Positions 9,732 to 21,362 of a stretch of DNA of 64,000 nucleotides are shown here, in pieces (positions within the stretch are counted from its first letter, which is position 1; the number at the start of each line of letters is the position of its first letter). The stretch covers positions 1-64,000 of the forward strand of contig JAKOGH010000685.1 of NCBI GenBank assembly GCA_024811115.1. Direction: 5' to 3'. A model generated the notes under the pieces. It saw only the letters and a program-made list of their open reading frames with translations, ran no database searches and had not been told where the DNA came from. Position numbers and translations under genes: made by a program. The DNA comes from Terana coerulea (lineage: Eukaryota > Basidiomycota > Agaricomycetes > Polyporales > Phanerochaetaceae).

Positions 9732-10858
9732 TCCTCTTGCCTTCGCTTTCTTGTAAGCTTTGTTACTCTTATCTCAGATGGTCAAAGGATCTCATGTTCG
9801 CTTTCAATCAGGCGCACCATATACCCATTGCTATCTGGCATGTTGTCGCACAACTGCCACTTCGTATTCCCCCCACGACCGCTATACCCATATTTATTCA
9901 TATCTATGACATAAACGACCCTTCACGCTCGTCACTGTCTTAGACATTGTATCGATAGTCTCATACTTCGTTTTCCTCTTGCTTGTCCTGGAGACGGCAT
10001 CCTATCCCTTTGTAGCACCGTAGTACAACGCCTTACCTATGTGTACATGACATGTCCGAGCTTTCTATGCACATATGAGCTAACTACAATTTTTTATACT
10101 CTAAAGGGATCTGTGGACGCGAATGCCTACACAAGTCTCACCGCTCGCCTCCAAATGGTCAAGTAATTTGACCAAGTCCCTTCCGCTTCCTTATTGTTTG
10201 GAGTACGTAGCAGTCTGTAAGGACTTCGAGTTTGGGCTACGATCGAAGTCACTACATTCACTCAGGATGGATGTTATGGCTCAGATCTATGCCTACAACG
10301 TAAGAGTATCGACATTCGAAAGACTTAGTGACGCCTTTTTACCAAACAAGCAAACTAGTACTGTTATCTATAACAAAAGCAAGCACGATTCCGCCTCTGA
10401 GCTTGAATTCAAATATATATATACGTGAGGTAAGGAGGACGAAGAGTGCCGCTAGCATTTGCTGAACAACAGAGTACTAATATAAGTAGGTCGTCAGCGA
10501 GAGAGCTAACGTATATTTATGCTTCTTGATCTAATGCTACAAAAATGATTCCACGTCCTCGCCGAAGACTCCAGTCGACCATGCCTGAAGCTACAGTACA
10601 CCCGCCTAAGCTACAATGAGAGATTCAAGATAGATACCACGAAACCGATTCATGAGGGATGGGAGGATTATGAAGCGTAGGATGTGTCTAGCCTCTTCGC
10701 CCAAAACAGGGGGGTTCTGATGTTAACCGCGGGTAGCTGGTTCTCTAGTGGAACGATATGCGCAGCATATACTGGGTATTGTCGTCTGAATAGATAGCCA
10801 CCTGGGCAGATAAGTGAGATTTGGCGCGCTCAGTAAGCTCATGAACTGTACTTACTGC
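9732..10858. other. Intergenic between convergent pheromone genes 2 and 3
   Basis: The stretch is AT-richer than its surroundings. No gene was seen; the plus-strand frame at 10123-10428 shows no coding character. No further CaaX-ending ORF was found here. Confidence 0.5.
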
Positions 10859-11014
10859 TCAAGCGATGGTACACCAACTGCTAAAACCCCAAGAACTGTC
10901 TGCGTCTACCAAGACATCGCCCGGCGCATTCGCGCTTGCGGAGTCGGAGCCCCAGGGCTGTGACGACAATTCGTTGGGGAGAGTGTCTGCGATGGTGAAG
11001 TCGAAGTTGTCCAT
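10859..11014 (-). CDS. Lipopeptide pheromone precursor 3 (CTIA CaaX)
   Basis: A 51-residue precursor begins MDNFDFTIADTLPNELSS and ends FSSWCTIA. The CaaX box would be farnesylated on the Cys. Unlike precursors 1, 2 and 4 it has no clear acidic-basic pair (Glu-His, Asp-His or Glu-Arg) about 10-13 residues before the Cys. The stretch VDADSSWGFSSWC has only Asp residues there, so the mature N-terminus is uncertain. The Trp-containing end with the CTIA box is shared with precursor 4. It lies directly downstream of receptor 3 on the same strand. Confidence 0.85.
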   Translation of the reverse strand: MDNFDFTIADTLPNELSSQPWGSDSASANAPGDVLVDADSSWGFSSWCTIA

Positions 11015-11945
11015 TGATGGAGGTTATGTGGACGAAGAATGACGAAGTGTAAATAGTCGTGCCAGCGAAGACGTTGCTGAAGTAGGGGAACTCGAAGATT
11101 CGTAGGGTCGATATTATGGAGGTTCAGGGAAGCGTACAGCTTTATAGCATGCAGTGAGCGTACCTGCCCTCTGTTGGCGCTAGAAGAAAGAGGGCCTTGT
11201 GAACGGGAACAATGCACAATGCTAGTGGTCCTGATATGCGAAAGCTCGCGAGCCGTATCATTGATCAAGAGCACAATAGACAATAGCTATACTTTACCTT
11301 GCACTGTATTCACACATTGTCGCACAGTGTACGGAGAGGTGAGGCGCAGTACGCAATTTGTTTCGTTTGTGCGTTGTTCGAGGTGAAGGTGAACCATCAG
11401 GGTAATCCGGTTGCTGGCTGACCGCCATATCTTAGCGCTCACTCGCTTTTGGCGCCACAGGAGCCCGATGAGGAAGTCATCACCCTTGGAATCAAACAAG
11501 AGCAAGCAAGCAGCGCTCCCACGTGCTGCCACTCACTAGATCTCACTGCTCAGGGCAACAACAGTGCAAATGCGTAATTGAGATTCGAGCCTGCCTTCAC
11601 GCATCGGTCTGATCAATAAAACTTGTAAATTTCGGGCAAAACGCTTGGAGTATATAGATAGACGCTGGGATTGTGAATTTCTATGAGTTACATTGCCCGC
11701 CTTATGGACTGTGAGGTCACGGTGCGACAAGTATTCGATACATGACGGATTATGGATACAGTGAGACGCAAAAAGGAGTAAAACCCTCAGGAGCTGATGT
11801 GAATCAAAAGGGTATAACGAGCATATGGCGAGTCGAAGGAGTGTAGCGAAGATATATAAAGAACAAAGGGAAACGAGGCTCCGTATGGTCGTAAAATCAG
11901 AGTGCACCTCGGCATCCATCGGATGCGGGAGATATCACACCGTAA
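11015..11945. other. Intergenic between receptor 3 and pheromone gene 3
   Basis: Apart from the TATA box, no feature was seen. The minus-strand frame at 11536-11919 begins MDAEVHSDF but has no CaaX end and no homology that I recognise. Confidence 0.5.
11140..11146 (-). promoter_or_regulatory. TATA box of pheromone gene 3
   Basis: TATAAAG on the minus strand lies about 126 bases before the ATG at 11014. Confidence 0.55.
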
Positions 11946-13447
11946 TTATGGATGAATATGCCGCGAATAAGCGCGGGGAGCGGGGGTCGGTAGGTCTGTA
12001 CGACAGTAGGCGTCGGATATCGAGATGCATGAAGACAGGCGAACAGGTGAACCCAACACAGCTGAGTTCGATGGGCTTGAGAACGTATTGTCCTGCGACG
12101 AGAGCGATGGCAGCCCAGCATCCTTCGACACCAGCTTCTCCTGTGTTGGAGTGCTAGCAAAACTAGGGCTCGACGAGTAGGATGGCAGCTCTTCATCGGA
12201 AATGGCGAGAGGCCACTGTCTTCTGAGGAAGAAGCGTCGAGGGACGCTACAGGGAAGCCAACGTCAAACATTGTAGCAGACAAAATGTTGTTCCACAACG
12301 AACCTCGTAGAATCTGTCGAAGGACTGAGCATAGCTCCCTTCGGCTGGTTCGGGAGCCTGAGGACTACGGGGCGGAACCAGCCAATGATTCTTCGGTAAT
12401 CGCTCATGCACTCTGCCCCAAATGCGAAGTAGAGTGAAGAAGATGTAGGCTGATACCGGAATAGACCACCAGAGAATGAGCATCTCTTTGATAAAAGCAG
12501 GATAAAACTCGTCCAGGAAGTACTGATCGATGCGACCGAAGTTGGAATGGACGTCTGCCCAGTTCGTCCAGGGTCGGAGCCCGGGCGCAACGTTGCCGTA
12601 CATGGCAAGGGCCGTTAAAGACGAGCCCCATACGATCTGTGTCAAAGACATCGCCATGAGACGCAGATAGCGGTTGCTCGTCAGAAAGGAGTTGGAGGAG
12701 TTCAGGTGGCTTGCGAAGGTGAGACGTTGTCGGAAGAAGTGGCGAAGAGCCATGGCTGAAAACCGAGTCAACAACGACGACGCTAGAAAATGACGACAAT
12801 GCTCACCGGCGAAAACCAACGTTACAACGGAGAGGAAGAGAGGAGGAAACCAAACGACGAAGACGGCTGGCACGGAGATGTACGTTGCTGGTTGGCAGCC
12901 GAAGTCTTCAATAATGTCGAAACGATGGCCCTGCACAACGTAGTCTTCAATTCGTCTCACGTTAGCATAATCGATAGAATATTGAGTTGAGTTGACTCAC
13001 GTAACACCATCAAGATAGCTGGTACGCCGATGCAAACGCAGGACTCGAAAATGTTGCGCCTTCTGTGGTCGTCGGTAGTCAGACGGACTACGCGTCCTGA
13101 GGCGACCATCTCCAGGTGTTTACAGATGCACAGAGCGCATGCGGGAAGAGCAGATGATACACCTATCGTGAGTTTTGTGGCTGATCACCAACATGCGCAG
13201 GTTAGGGAATGAACGACCTCCACAACTCCTAGTACTAGTACTCACTGATATCACACCAAACAGGCACCCGAGCATCGACGTTCCCCGCCCAAATCAAAGA
13301 GTTGACTCCGTAGGCAATATTGGCAATGAGTAGCCAAAATATCATGGAGAGTGTAGCGACGTTTTTCGCCCTCCAATGGGATGGTGAAGGTATCAAGACG
13401 AGCACGGCAGCGAGGAAAGCCCCTACGGGCATGATTGGATAGCGCAT
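11946..13447 (-). CDS. STE3-type pheromone receptor 3 (intact)
   Basis: Five exons (13447-13246, 13180-13001, 12944-12807, 12755-12304, 12215-11946) are in phase with no correction and give 413 residues. The start is MRYPIMPVGAFLAAVLVLIP. Landmarks are GVNSLIWAGN, PVWCDI, YVVQGHRFDIIEDFGC, a third-loop LRHFFRQRL, the long extracellular stretch NWADVHSNFGRIDQYF and a final helix IFFTLLRIWGRVHERL. A Ser/Thr-rich cytosolic tail ends in PRAYSRHIHP. The branch site ATGCTAAC before exon 3 is clear. It resembles receptor 5 most at the N-terminus (MQYPFMPAVAFLAV). It is the only complete receptor here that needs no frame correction, so it is the best template for the others. Confidence 0.9.
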
Positions 13448-14134
13448 AGCGGCAGAGTGGAGGAGCTGAAGCGTTGGGGGTACACAGAGGTGAGCGAGAA
13501 GGTATGCATCTGAGGGCCGGTCTCATAGAGTGGCTCGAAGGCAGGCATTGTTCGTCGTAGAAGACAAAGGAATGGGGCTCTTGAATGGTCGAGATTCACA
13601 TCAAACACCTCCGCACTATTGACATCCTGAAAAGGCAATTACGATCGAACACATCGCATCAATATCGGGCGCTTGTTATCGCATGACTCGGTCAAGGCCC
13701 GACTCGCCCGAATTTCACGACAGAGTACCAGTCCTAAACACTACAGCGTTGGGTACTTTATACACGGTTCGAACGTTCATTGGTGGGGTATAGGCTATCG
13801 CCTCAAATATGAAGCAAATTGGCTTTTCCAGAATCCAGGGAGTGCCCATTAGCCACACTTCATTTCGCGACATCCGATGAGTTGCCAGTGAGCTTGAAGC
13901 TTGAAACTGTACCCCGTGCAAATGCGACATATGCGCCCTCATACTGGTGAAGCCAAGGAGATACATGTCATATTCTATACGCTACAAAGGTGATACGATA
14001 CAAGAGTTACAAATGACCGACAGAGATCTAACGAACTAAAGAGAGCGGACGCAATGAACGATACATGTCACGCCTGAGGCCTGAGGTGACACCCGCACCA
14101 CCAAGGCCCAATAAACGAATCCCAAAGAATAGTG
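13448..14134. other. Intergenic between receptors 3 and 4
   Basis: No coding signal or CaaX ORF was seen on either strand; the stretch should hold the promoter of receptor 3 and the 3' UTR of receptor 4. Confidence 0.5.
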
Positions 14135-15699
14135 TCAATGAGCGGTGCCAATCTCCGTCTCTGAAGACGAAGTATACGAAGTCGAGGGACTACAAGGGAA
14201 GTCGGCCTGGATGGGATCGGTATAGTGGTCAACAGTCCGAGAAATGATAATGCAATCCAACACAGCCGTATCGGCAGCGTCGGAAGACTTCTCCTTCGGG
14301 TAGAACAAGAAAGACGATGGCGAGTCGGCGGTCTTCTCGACGTCGAAGCATTTGCTAATCTTTGACGACTGCAGTACAACGTCGCTGCTGGTCGAGGAAT
14401 AGGCAGGTAAAGCGTCGTCGGTGGCCGGTGATCTTGGTGTGACCGGCGTACGAGGGTAGCTAAGACAAAAGTGAATAGGACGCTTATGAATCGTCGTGGA
14501 CGTACGTACCTGAATCCGCTTGCGATAGGGGACTTCGCAGGACGAGGTTTGAGGCCGAATGGCTTAGCCACCCACCAGAAAGCAACCTTATAATTGCGGC
14601 GGGCTTCCTCGGCGAAGCCAAACAAAGAGAAAGAACAGAAACGCTGCGCAGGGGTAGATCCAGCGGCCCAGCTCAATTGAGACTAAGGAGGCTTGCTTCG
14701 ACCGCCAGAGGAATGCAGGTATCTGGACGACTACCCAGAACTGGAAGTGTGTGTCGGACCACGAGATCCACGGGGCGATGTCGATACCGTCGGTGTTGAT
14801 GAAGATGCTGTATGCGCCGAGTGGGACCGTCAAAGCCATCTCCGAGCACGCCAGAAGCATCAGCCGGAAATATCGGCTGACCGACATGGATGGTGTGGCG
14901 GATAGAATTTCCCTGAATTGGATCCTGCGTCTCCAGAATGCTCTTAGAGTCAACACTAGTGTCTGGGATTAGTTTCGAATCATTCGGAGTGTAACAGTGC
15001 AGACGTACGTGCGTACACGAACGAGACTGCGCCAATTAACACGGGCCACATCAAGACCAGTGGAAACGTCAAGGGCGTGAGATAGATTTCCGGAAGGCAT
15101 CCCACATCCTCGGCGATGTTGAAGCGATGGCCTTGAACGATGACATCTACCAGACGGTGAGCATACAAAACTCCCCAAGCAGAGCGGTTTGACGTACGAA
15201 GGCACATCACGAGAACGGGCAGACCAAAGCCAATTGCGAGATCGATATACATGGCACGTCGTTTCTACAATCCATACATCAATTGCTGAGGATGCCCAAA
15301 GACTTGACGGTAACGCACCTCTCGCAAGCCCATTGAAACTTTCTGGACGGCGGCAATGCTATACAGCCGTCTGTTGATGCATAAAGACGCGGCAGGTATG
15401 CCAACTCCAGCGCCGATGATAAATTTGGTCGCTAAACGGGCATAGATCAGCATTCGTCTCAATCTAAACTGGCTAACGAACGACTCACTAATGTCGCACC
15501 AGACTGGAGCTACGTTCTCCAGCCGGTTATGCCATACGACAGAGTTGACGAACTGTATTAGGCTGGCGATACCAGCCCAGAACATGTACATGCATGTTCC
15601 AGCGTTCCATGCTTGCAGATGCCATGACAGAGGGATGAAGGACACGATAAAACCTAGAAACGCGAAGATTGGGAATAGCGGATATGTGGGGTCAGCCAT
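14135..15699 (-). CDS. STE3-type pheromone receptor 4 (one apparent +1 frameshift)
   Basis: Six exons (15699-15489, 15431-15319, 15264-15198, 15146-15009, 14955-14510, 14459-14135) fit the family. The start is MADPTYPLFPIFAFLGF. Landmarks are PVWCDI, ASLCINRRLYSIA, VIVQGHRFNIAEDVGC, LTLRAFWRRRIQF, WISWSDTHFQFW and FGFAEEARRNYK. All phases agree except in exon 5, where one base must be removed near 14629 in a CT-rich run (plus strand AAAGAGAAAGAAC) to pass from AAFLFF to SLFGFAEEARRNY. The corrected length is about 432 residues with a Ser-rich tail. The N-terminus pairs it with receptor 2 (MSDPTYPVF). It is divergent from pheromone gene 4 with about 440 bases between the starts. Confidence 0.85.
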
Positions 15700-16140
15700 G
15701 ACTTCGAGCTGAAGCGTGAAGGATGCGAAATCTTGTGGTTGGATGCTCGGAGGCAAGAGGGGAGAATATGTGTGTATTCATTCTATATGTTGGCGTGCAC
15801 GAGCTCTCGAGTCGAAAGGACATTGAGGTTGGAGAAAGGGATTGGCGATGAACAATGGGATCATTGTTGTCACTTGAGTGACGGCGAGTCACGCCTGTTG
15901 TTCGTGAGCGTCTAACGTTAGCACCCGCCGATCCGGGTGCCCGAGCCCCGGGATAGCAGCAAGCGCTCGTCCTCTTGCCAGTGGCCACCTTCTACTGTCC
16001 TTGTTCGCATTGTTCTTCGTCGGAGTCAAGGCAGCGTTATAAGAGACCGATGAACTGAATGGAAAATTTTTCACCTCACACCCCACCAAGCCATACGCCC
16101 TAGACCTTAGCGTTACCAAACCTATCCTTCGATCCTCACT
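15700..16140. promoter_or_regulatory. Divergent upstream region of receptor 4 and pheromone gene 4
   Basis: The two coding starts face away from each other across this 441-base interval, the same layout as receptor 2 and pheromone gene 2. Confidence 0.6.
16038..16043 (+). promoter_or_regulatory. TATA box of pheromone gene 4
   Basis: TATAAG lies about 100 bases upstream of the ATG at 16141. Confidence 0.5.
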
Positions 16141-16281
16141 ATGCCTCCCAGCGACAACTTCGAAACCCTCGCAATCTCTCTCGCTCAAGTCAATCCTGAG
16201 GATAGCTCGCCATGGGACACTCCTCTTGACGAGGAGCATGTCAACAACAACGGTGCATGGGGTTGGTGCACTATCGCATGA
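16141..16281 (+). CDS. Lipopeptide pheromone precursor 4 (CTIA CaaX)
   Basis: A 46-residue precursor begins MPPSDNFETLAISLAQ and ends AWGWCTIA. The Glu-His in DEEHVNNN is a good internal processing site, leaving VNNNGAWGWC as the probable mature peptide before prenylation. The CTIA box and the Trp before the Cys resemble precursor 3, which suggests that these two arose by duplication. It is transcribed away from receptor 4. Confidence 0.9.
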   Translation: MPPSDNFETLAISLAQVNPEDSSPWDTPLDEEHVNNNGAWGWCTIA

Positions 16282-17876
16282 TATTGCTCCGGTTTGTCTT
16301 CTTCGGCTTGCGCTACTAGTAGCTTGCTCCGCCTAATCATTGACTTGTTCAGAACCTCATCCGGCGGTGCAATCCGGCAGTTGCAGGCTGCAGTGTTATG
16401 TGCGCACACTTTGGTGAGTACTAGCCCAGTTTTATAATACCGAAACACTTAATTTACATTATCTTCATCCAGTTTCCAGTCTTCCAGCGTGCAACGCATG
16501 ACTCGTATAGAGTAACTTATCGATATATATCCTGAAGCCCTCCTTTGTGCTAGATTTAGCTCGAGTATGCAGCATTCAGGGTGCTTCGCGCTGATTTAGT
16601 TTTCCCCATTCTTCGTCGTTCCTTCGCACATTCGTCTTCACCTCGGTTTTCCCTGTACCCATTTATCCTGCGCACACTTCACCATTTCCCCGATGTATCC
16701 TGTATCCGTAGAAGGTCTTCTCGTATTCAGACGTCTCTGCAATGAAATTACGATCTTAATGCCCACCATGAGATGCTGTGCGCGTGCAGAAAGCCTGAGT
16801 CGTGGCAAGGTTTGCTCCGAAAGAAGAGTTACAGGCTCGGGCGTTCAAAGTCGTTTATCCACACGGCTCAACAGGCAACGCGGCCAGGGTAGAAGCATCC
16901 TATCGCGTGAATGGTCGTAGCTGTTCGAGCGGTCTGAGAAATGGTTCACAAGTAAGTTTGAGATGTTACTGTATCCTGCGCAAATGCCAGAATGAAGCTC
17001 AGCGCTCTGGGGCGGACCCGCAGCGCTCTACTGGCGAGTATCCCGACTCTAGGTGCGACTCCGCTGCTGTCCAACAGGGCTTCGTGAGCTAGGAGCCAGA
17101 AGCCGCACGACAGGCGATATTCGAAAGGGGAGTGTGCTGGCTGATGTTCTTGTGCGCAGGCTTGTCGAGAGAGTAAGGGAGCCATACACGACGCCGAACA
17201 AGCCTAAAACGAACATCTCCTCGCCGAAGAGACGCGGCGACAGGCATGTATGGGGCAAAGGAAGTGGCAGAGAAGTGGGGCAGAGTTGGTGGGATTGAGA
17301 GGGAGGTGGAGACACGTAGGGAAAGGAGTTATATACGCATCTATTAGTGGCCGGGCTGTACTCACGTGAGTTTCCAACAGCCGGCCACTATGACACTCGT
17401 GAGTGATCATGAATGTGGTGCCTCCTGTGAAAGTTGAGACCAGATCCTTCGATGCATGCAACGTTACACTAGTACTATGATGAGCTTAACTTGCGCCAAA
17501 TGTAGTCTGGAAGATGTACGTTTGCGCCTTGCTCGCTGGTGGGCGCTCCGAGAGGGCTCCACACGAGGACGCGTCGTTAATGAGGCCCGGTCACGAGATC
17601 GCGACCGGACACGTTTTGATGGTGTCTCGCCCAAACTGGGAGGTCAATAGGACCGCGTAACGCGTGCTCCCACCCAGAACCCACTGCGAGTCATGGAACC
17701 CAAATCCATCGCCCAACGCAGCGCCGACAGCGCGAAAAAATTGTCTCGTGGCGATATCACTGCTCACCAGGGTGATACATAACGGGCGCGCTGCGAGGCC
17801 CTGCACCGCCCATCTCCCCCTTCCTGTCCTCGCTGCGTCGGACGGCCGGACGACTTGACGACGCGCCTCGCCCGAC
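16282..17876. other. 1.6 kb without a firm gene
   Basis: Several overlapping frames are open at 16700-17315 on both strands, but none has a family motif, a coherent intron pattern or a CaaX end. I see no feature that I can support. Confidence 0.45.
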
Positions 17877-19393
17877 ATGCAGTATCCGTTTATGCCTGCC
17901 GTCGCCTTCCTGGCGGTCGCGCTCGTGTGCCTGCCGTTTGCGGTACAAGGAGACGCTGCGCCGCCGGCAGTACCTCCCGTGCTGGGCTCCCTTGTGTTGT
18001 GGTTGCTGTTTGCGAACATAATATGTGGCGTGAACTCCCTGGTATGGGCTGAGAATGCTGCGGTGCACATACCGGTCTGGTGTGATATTAGTGAGTTCAA
18101 TGGTGTCTTGGCAGTTGAACAGGCATACTGACTTTAACTTTTCGCCCTTAGCAACGAAACTCATGATAGGCGTCTCGTACGCTGTCCCCTCCTCGATATT
18201 CTGCATGGCTGCCCGCCTACGACTCGCCGCCTCGCGCCACATCGTCCCTGTCCAACGAACGGCCAGCGACAAGCGAGGAGCCCTGCTCGGCGACCTCGCC
18301 CTATGCGTCGGTCTCCCTGTCATCGCGATGGTCTTACGTACGTTATCTCTGCATCCGCAGCGCCCGACTGCTCATCCGCCCCCTGCAGATACCGTCGTGC
18401 AAGGGCACCGGTTCGACATCGTCGAGCATCTTGGATGTCAGCCAGAAACACCCGCTGTGTCTGCCGGTACGGTTTTCTTTTGGTTGCCTGCGATCGTGTT
18501 CAGCATCCTGTCGCTACTCATGCTTGGTGAGCCCAAACCTTCCACTATGGTTACTAAACAATACTTACGTACCTGTTTCCAAAGGCTCAACGTGGCGCAA
18601 CGTCCTCGGGCCCGAACGCGTCTGGCTGCAAGTCTACCTCGAGAACTTCGACCCCACGCTGAGTGTGCATCTCTTCTTCAGCCATGTGATGGCCGTCCTC
18701 TGTCTTGCGTACCTCTGGATCACTTTCATCGTTGTCACCATCGCCGAGTCGCTCGCCCTGGATCGGCGCGTCGGCTTCGCGACCGCCATGGACCTTTCCC
18801 GCATCGACGCGTATGCCATGGCTGACTTCGATACCACGTCGAGAAGGAACCGTTTCTTCTGCTGGTGGGCTGTGCCGGCAGCGGCACTGACCTTCAGCTT
18901 TTGGTTCTGGTGTTCACCGTTGCGGAGAAGGTCGACCGTCTGTATGCGTGGGCATACCAGCGCGTATGGAGGAAAGAAAGCAGCGACCCGACCGTCACGC
19001 TCAGAGACATGAAGATCACTGGAAGGTATGAGCTGTTAGCACTCACGCCACATCGCATACTTATTGAGTGTGGCACTTACCAGTACTGGCCATGTCGTCG
19101 TCCGTAAGTGCTCGACGGTCGAGATCAGCATCGAGGACTACACCCTGCCATCCTACTCTCCCCGACACGCGCGCTCGCCGTCCATGTCACCTGTCGTCGA
19201 CAAGACCGAGGTGCGTTGGAGCATCCCATGGGAGCGCGATGCGCTCCGGGAAGAGGAAGAGAGCCTGCCGCCGCTGGACGAGATACACTCGCGCGGGTCG
19301 ACGGAAGGGCGTCCGGATGTCCTGGAGCTCGACGTCGAAAAGCACCTCGACATCACCGAAGTACGTAACGAGGAGGCCGATAATAAGGCATAG
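17877..19393 (+). CDS. STE3-type pheromone receptor 5 (one apparent -1 frameshift)
   Basis: Five exons (17877-18090, 18152-18337, 18389-18526, 18585-19025, 19084-19393) give a receptor starting MQYPFMPAVAFLAVALVC. Landmarks are GVNSLVWAENAAVHIP, VWCDI, TVVQGHRFDIVEHLGC and VFTVAEKVDRLYAWAY, with a long acidic and Ser-rich tail. The fourth exon is in phase only if one T is added to the run CTTTTGG at 18898-18904; then ALTFSFLVLVFTVAEK lines up residue for residue with receptor 3. The corrected length is about 429 residues. It is closest to receptor 3 at the N-terminus, is the only complete receptor on the plus strand, and marks the right edge of the mating cluster. Confidence 0.85.
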
Positions 19394-20011
19394 ACCTAGA
19401 AGAACCAACATCATCAAGTTTGTCGCATGCGCACGCACCTCACCCTCGCTCATTCGCCTCACCACGACCCGACACGCGGTCACCACGGTCACTGGATCCC
19501 ATTTCGTTCTGCATCGCTCTCCCTGTATTAATACACTTACGTTACCCTACCGAATTCTTGTGCCGCATACCCGCTCTCCTTGCTTGCTGTCCACGCTCCC
19601 TCGTCACCGTTCATATCTTGTTCTGCTCTTGCCAAAGCCCTGCCGTCCTTGCTCGTGACATCCGCTCCTTGTACCATAGAAGCCCTGCACCCATTCTTCC
19701 CTTTACCCTCTTCGGACAGACACCGATAACCGATATTCGCCTGCCTCCAATCCAGACTCGGGTAGAAACCTTGAGGCCGCGAGACGGCCCTGTAGTGTAT
19801 TGTAGTCGTTGATCGTTCTCCTCATAATACATACGACGCCATCCTTCGGGTATCTCGCTCGGCGGAGTGATTGCGTGAGATCCCTTAGGGGAACTCAGCA
19901 TATCCGGTCCTGTCTGCCCAGTCAATAGACAATGGGATCCAAGCAGTCGGCGGCGATGGCGTGGCTTCGTAGAAGATTCCGTCTCGATAGACATAACGAA
20001 GCGGTCGAGTC
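19394..20011. other. Intergenic, no gene seen
   Basis: The stretch lies between the convergent ends of receptor 5 and the RG-rich gene. Open frames here are antisense or out-of-frame extensions of neighbours. Confidence 0.5.
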
Positions 20012-20885
20012 TCAGTCGAGCAGATCGTCCAGGAAGTCTTCCATGCCCTCCTTCTCTGTCTTCGGCGCGGGAGGCTTGTCGGTTGGCAGAGCAGGCGCTT
20101 CGATGACCTTGTCCGCTTTCCCTAGTTCTGTACGTGAGTATATGCGCCGTTTGCGTGTAATTAGACGTACCTCGGCCTTGCTTTACTGGAGCTCGGAAAG
20201 ATGGCTTCGCTGTCTGCGCTTTGAACCTAGATTTTAGATCTGGTAAAGAAGTCAGCTTCAAACCACGATACGCCTCAGTGGGTAAGGTAGAGCACACCTC
20301 TTGTAGCGTCGGCCGCAGCCTTCTCCTGTGCGAGCTCTTCGAGGGTGTTATCCCACTCGACCTGTTGCACTTTCCCTTTCCTTGAGCTCGACTCCTCTTT
20401 CCGTAGTCCTGGTATATGCGAAAGAGTAGTGTCGATCTCGTCTGCCTCATCCGGCGGTGGAGGCTGAGACGAAGGCTGTGGAGACAGGCGTTGCTTCTCG
20501 AGGAAGGACGAAAGGTCAACTTCGGGCTCTACAATCGGCTCTCCTGCATACGCACAAATCAGTCATTGCACTCATATTTATCTTCGAGAGAGCACAACTC
20601 ACCATCTGAATCCAACTCAGGTTCCGGCTCCGCATACCGATCCGCGTTCGTGCCCAGCTGCCGCCGCCCGAACTTGCGCTGAAGCTCCTTCTCATATTCC
20701 TTAGCCTCCTCCTCGTCGAGCTCCACGCCCTCTTCGCCCTCCAGCACGAGCCGCTTGCCGAACTCGGCGGGGCGCCCCCGCCCGCGTCCGCGTCCGCGAG
20801 CGCGAAGGTATTTACCCAGCCCGCCGCGAGACTTGCCTCGGCCGCGCCCGCGAGAAGGTTGCGCTGTGTCTGAGGATCCGTCCAT
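20012..20885 (-). CDS. RG-rich acidic protein, unknown function
   Basis: Four exons (20885-20603, 20543-20298, 20239-20171, 20121-20012) are fully in phase and encode 235 residues. The N-terminus is rich in Arg-Gly (SRGRGRGKSRGGLGKY, then ARGRGRGRGRPAEFGK), a pattern seen in RNA-binding and nuclear proteins. An acidic, coiled-coil-prone stretch follows (DEEEAKEYEKELQRKFGRR). Then come VEWDNTLEELAQEKAAA, LKSRFKAQTAKPSFRAP and an acidic end, MEDFLDDLLD. I do not recognise a named family. Intact splice phases and biased composition make it a real gene. It is divergent from the beta-lactamase-family gene. Confidence 0.8.
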
Positions 20886-21362
20886 TCGTATGGTAAGGCC
20901 GAAGCGGTGAAAAAGGAGACTATAAACTGGACAGTGTGCAGAGGATGTGTTCTGGGTGTCAGTGTCACGGAGGTGAGAGAGATTGGATCGGCACGAGCGA
21001 TGACGCCAAGATCTCTCGCATGATTGAAGCGCATCAAGCGCATCATTTTGACAACGCACAGGCACAAACCCGACTCTGACAGCGGTCCTGACTTGTCGGT
21101 ATGTACATCACCTCATCCATCTGCCTACACGCTCATAACCACCGCCTTGACCTCCATACATCTAGAACGATTCTGTTCTGCGCCGCAGGAACGAGAACGG
21201 TGCCTCCACGCAGCAATGGAAGCAACATTGTGCTCATGACCTAGACATATGGCGCAGCGCAGTTCCAGTCGCTGATGGAATCACCGTCAAGGCTCTAGGG
21301 ATCCCTTTAAATGAACTCATCTCGCAGCATATCCCCCCTGACTTTTGGCCTCCTCCATCCCA
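20886..21362. other. Divergent upstream region, no gene seen
   Basis: The interval separates the starts of the RG-rich and beta-lactamase-family genes. Confidence 0.5.

Noticed and set aside
11536..11919. A minus-strand frame beginning MDAEVHSDF, considered as a fifth pheromone precursor
   Set aside because: It is far too long, has no CaaX end and lies in the 3' region of receptor 3.
14068..14676. A 202-codon frame over receptor 4
   Set aside because: Its first part is the true receptor frame after the indel, but it then reads through an intron; the spliced tail model is better.
16802..17315. Possible small genes on both strands between pheromone 4 and receptor 5
   Set aside because: Three frames are open at once and none has introns in phase or a known motif.
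19611..20519. A 302-codon open frame on the minus strand
   Set aside because: It is a shifted frame through the introns of the RG-rich gene and its downstream DNA; the spliced model in another frame has clear, conserved-looking composition and correct phases.
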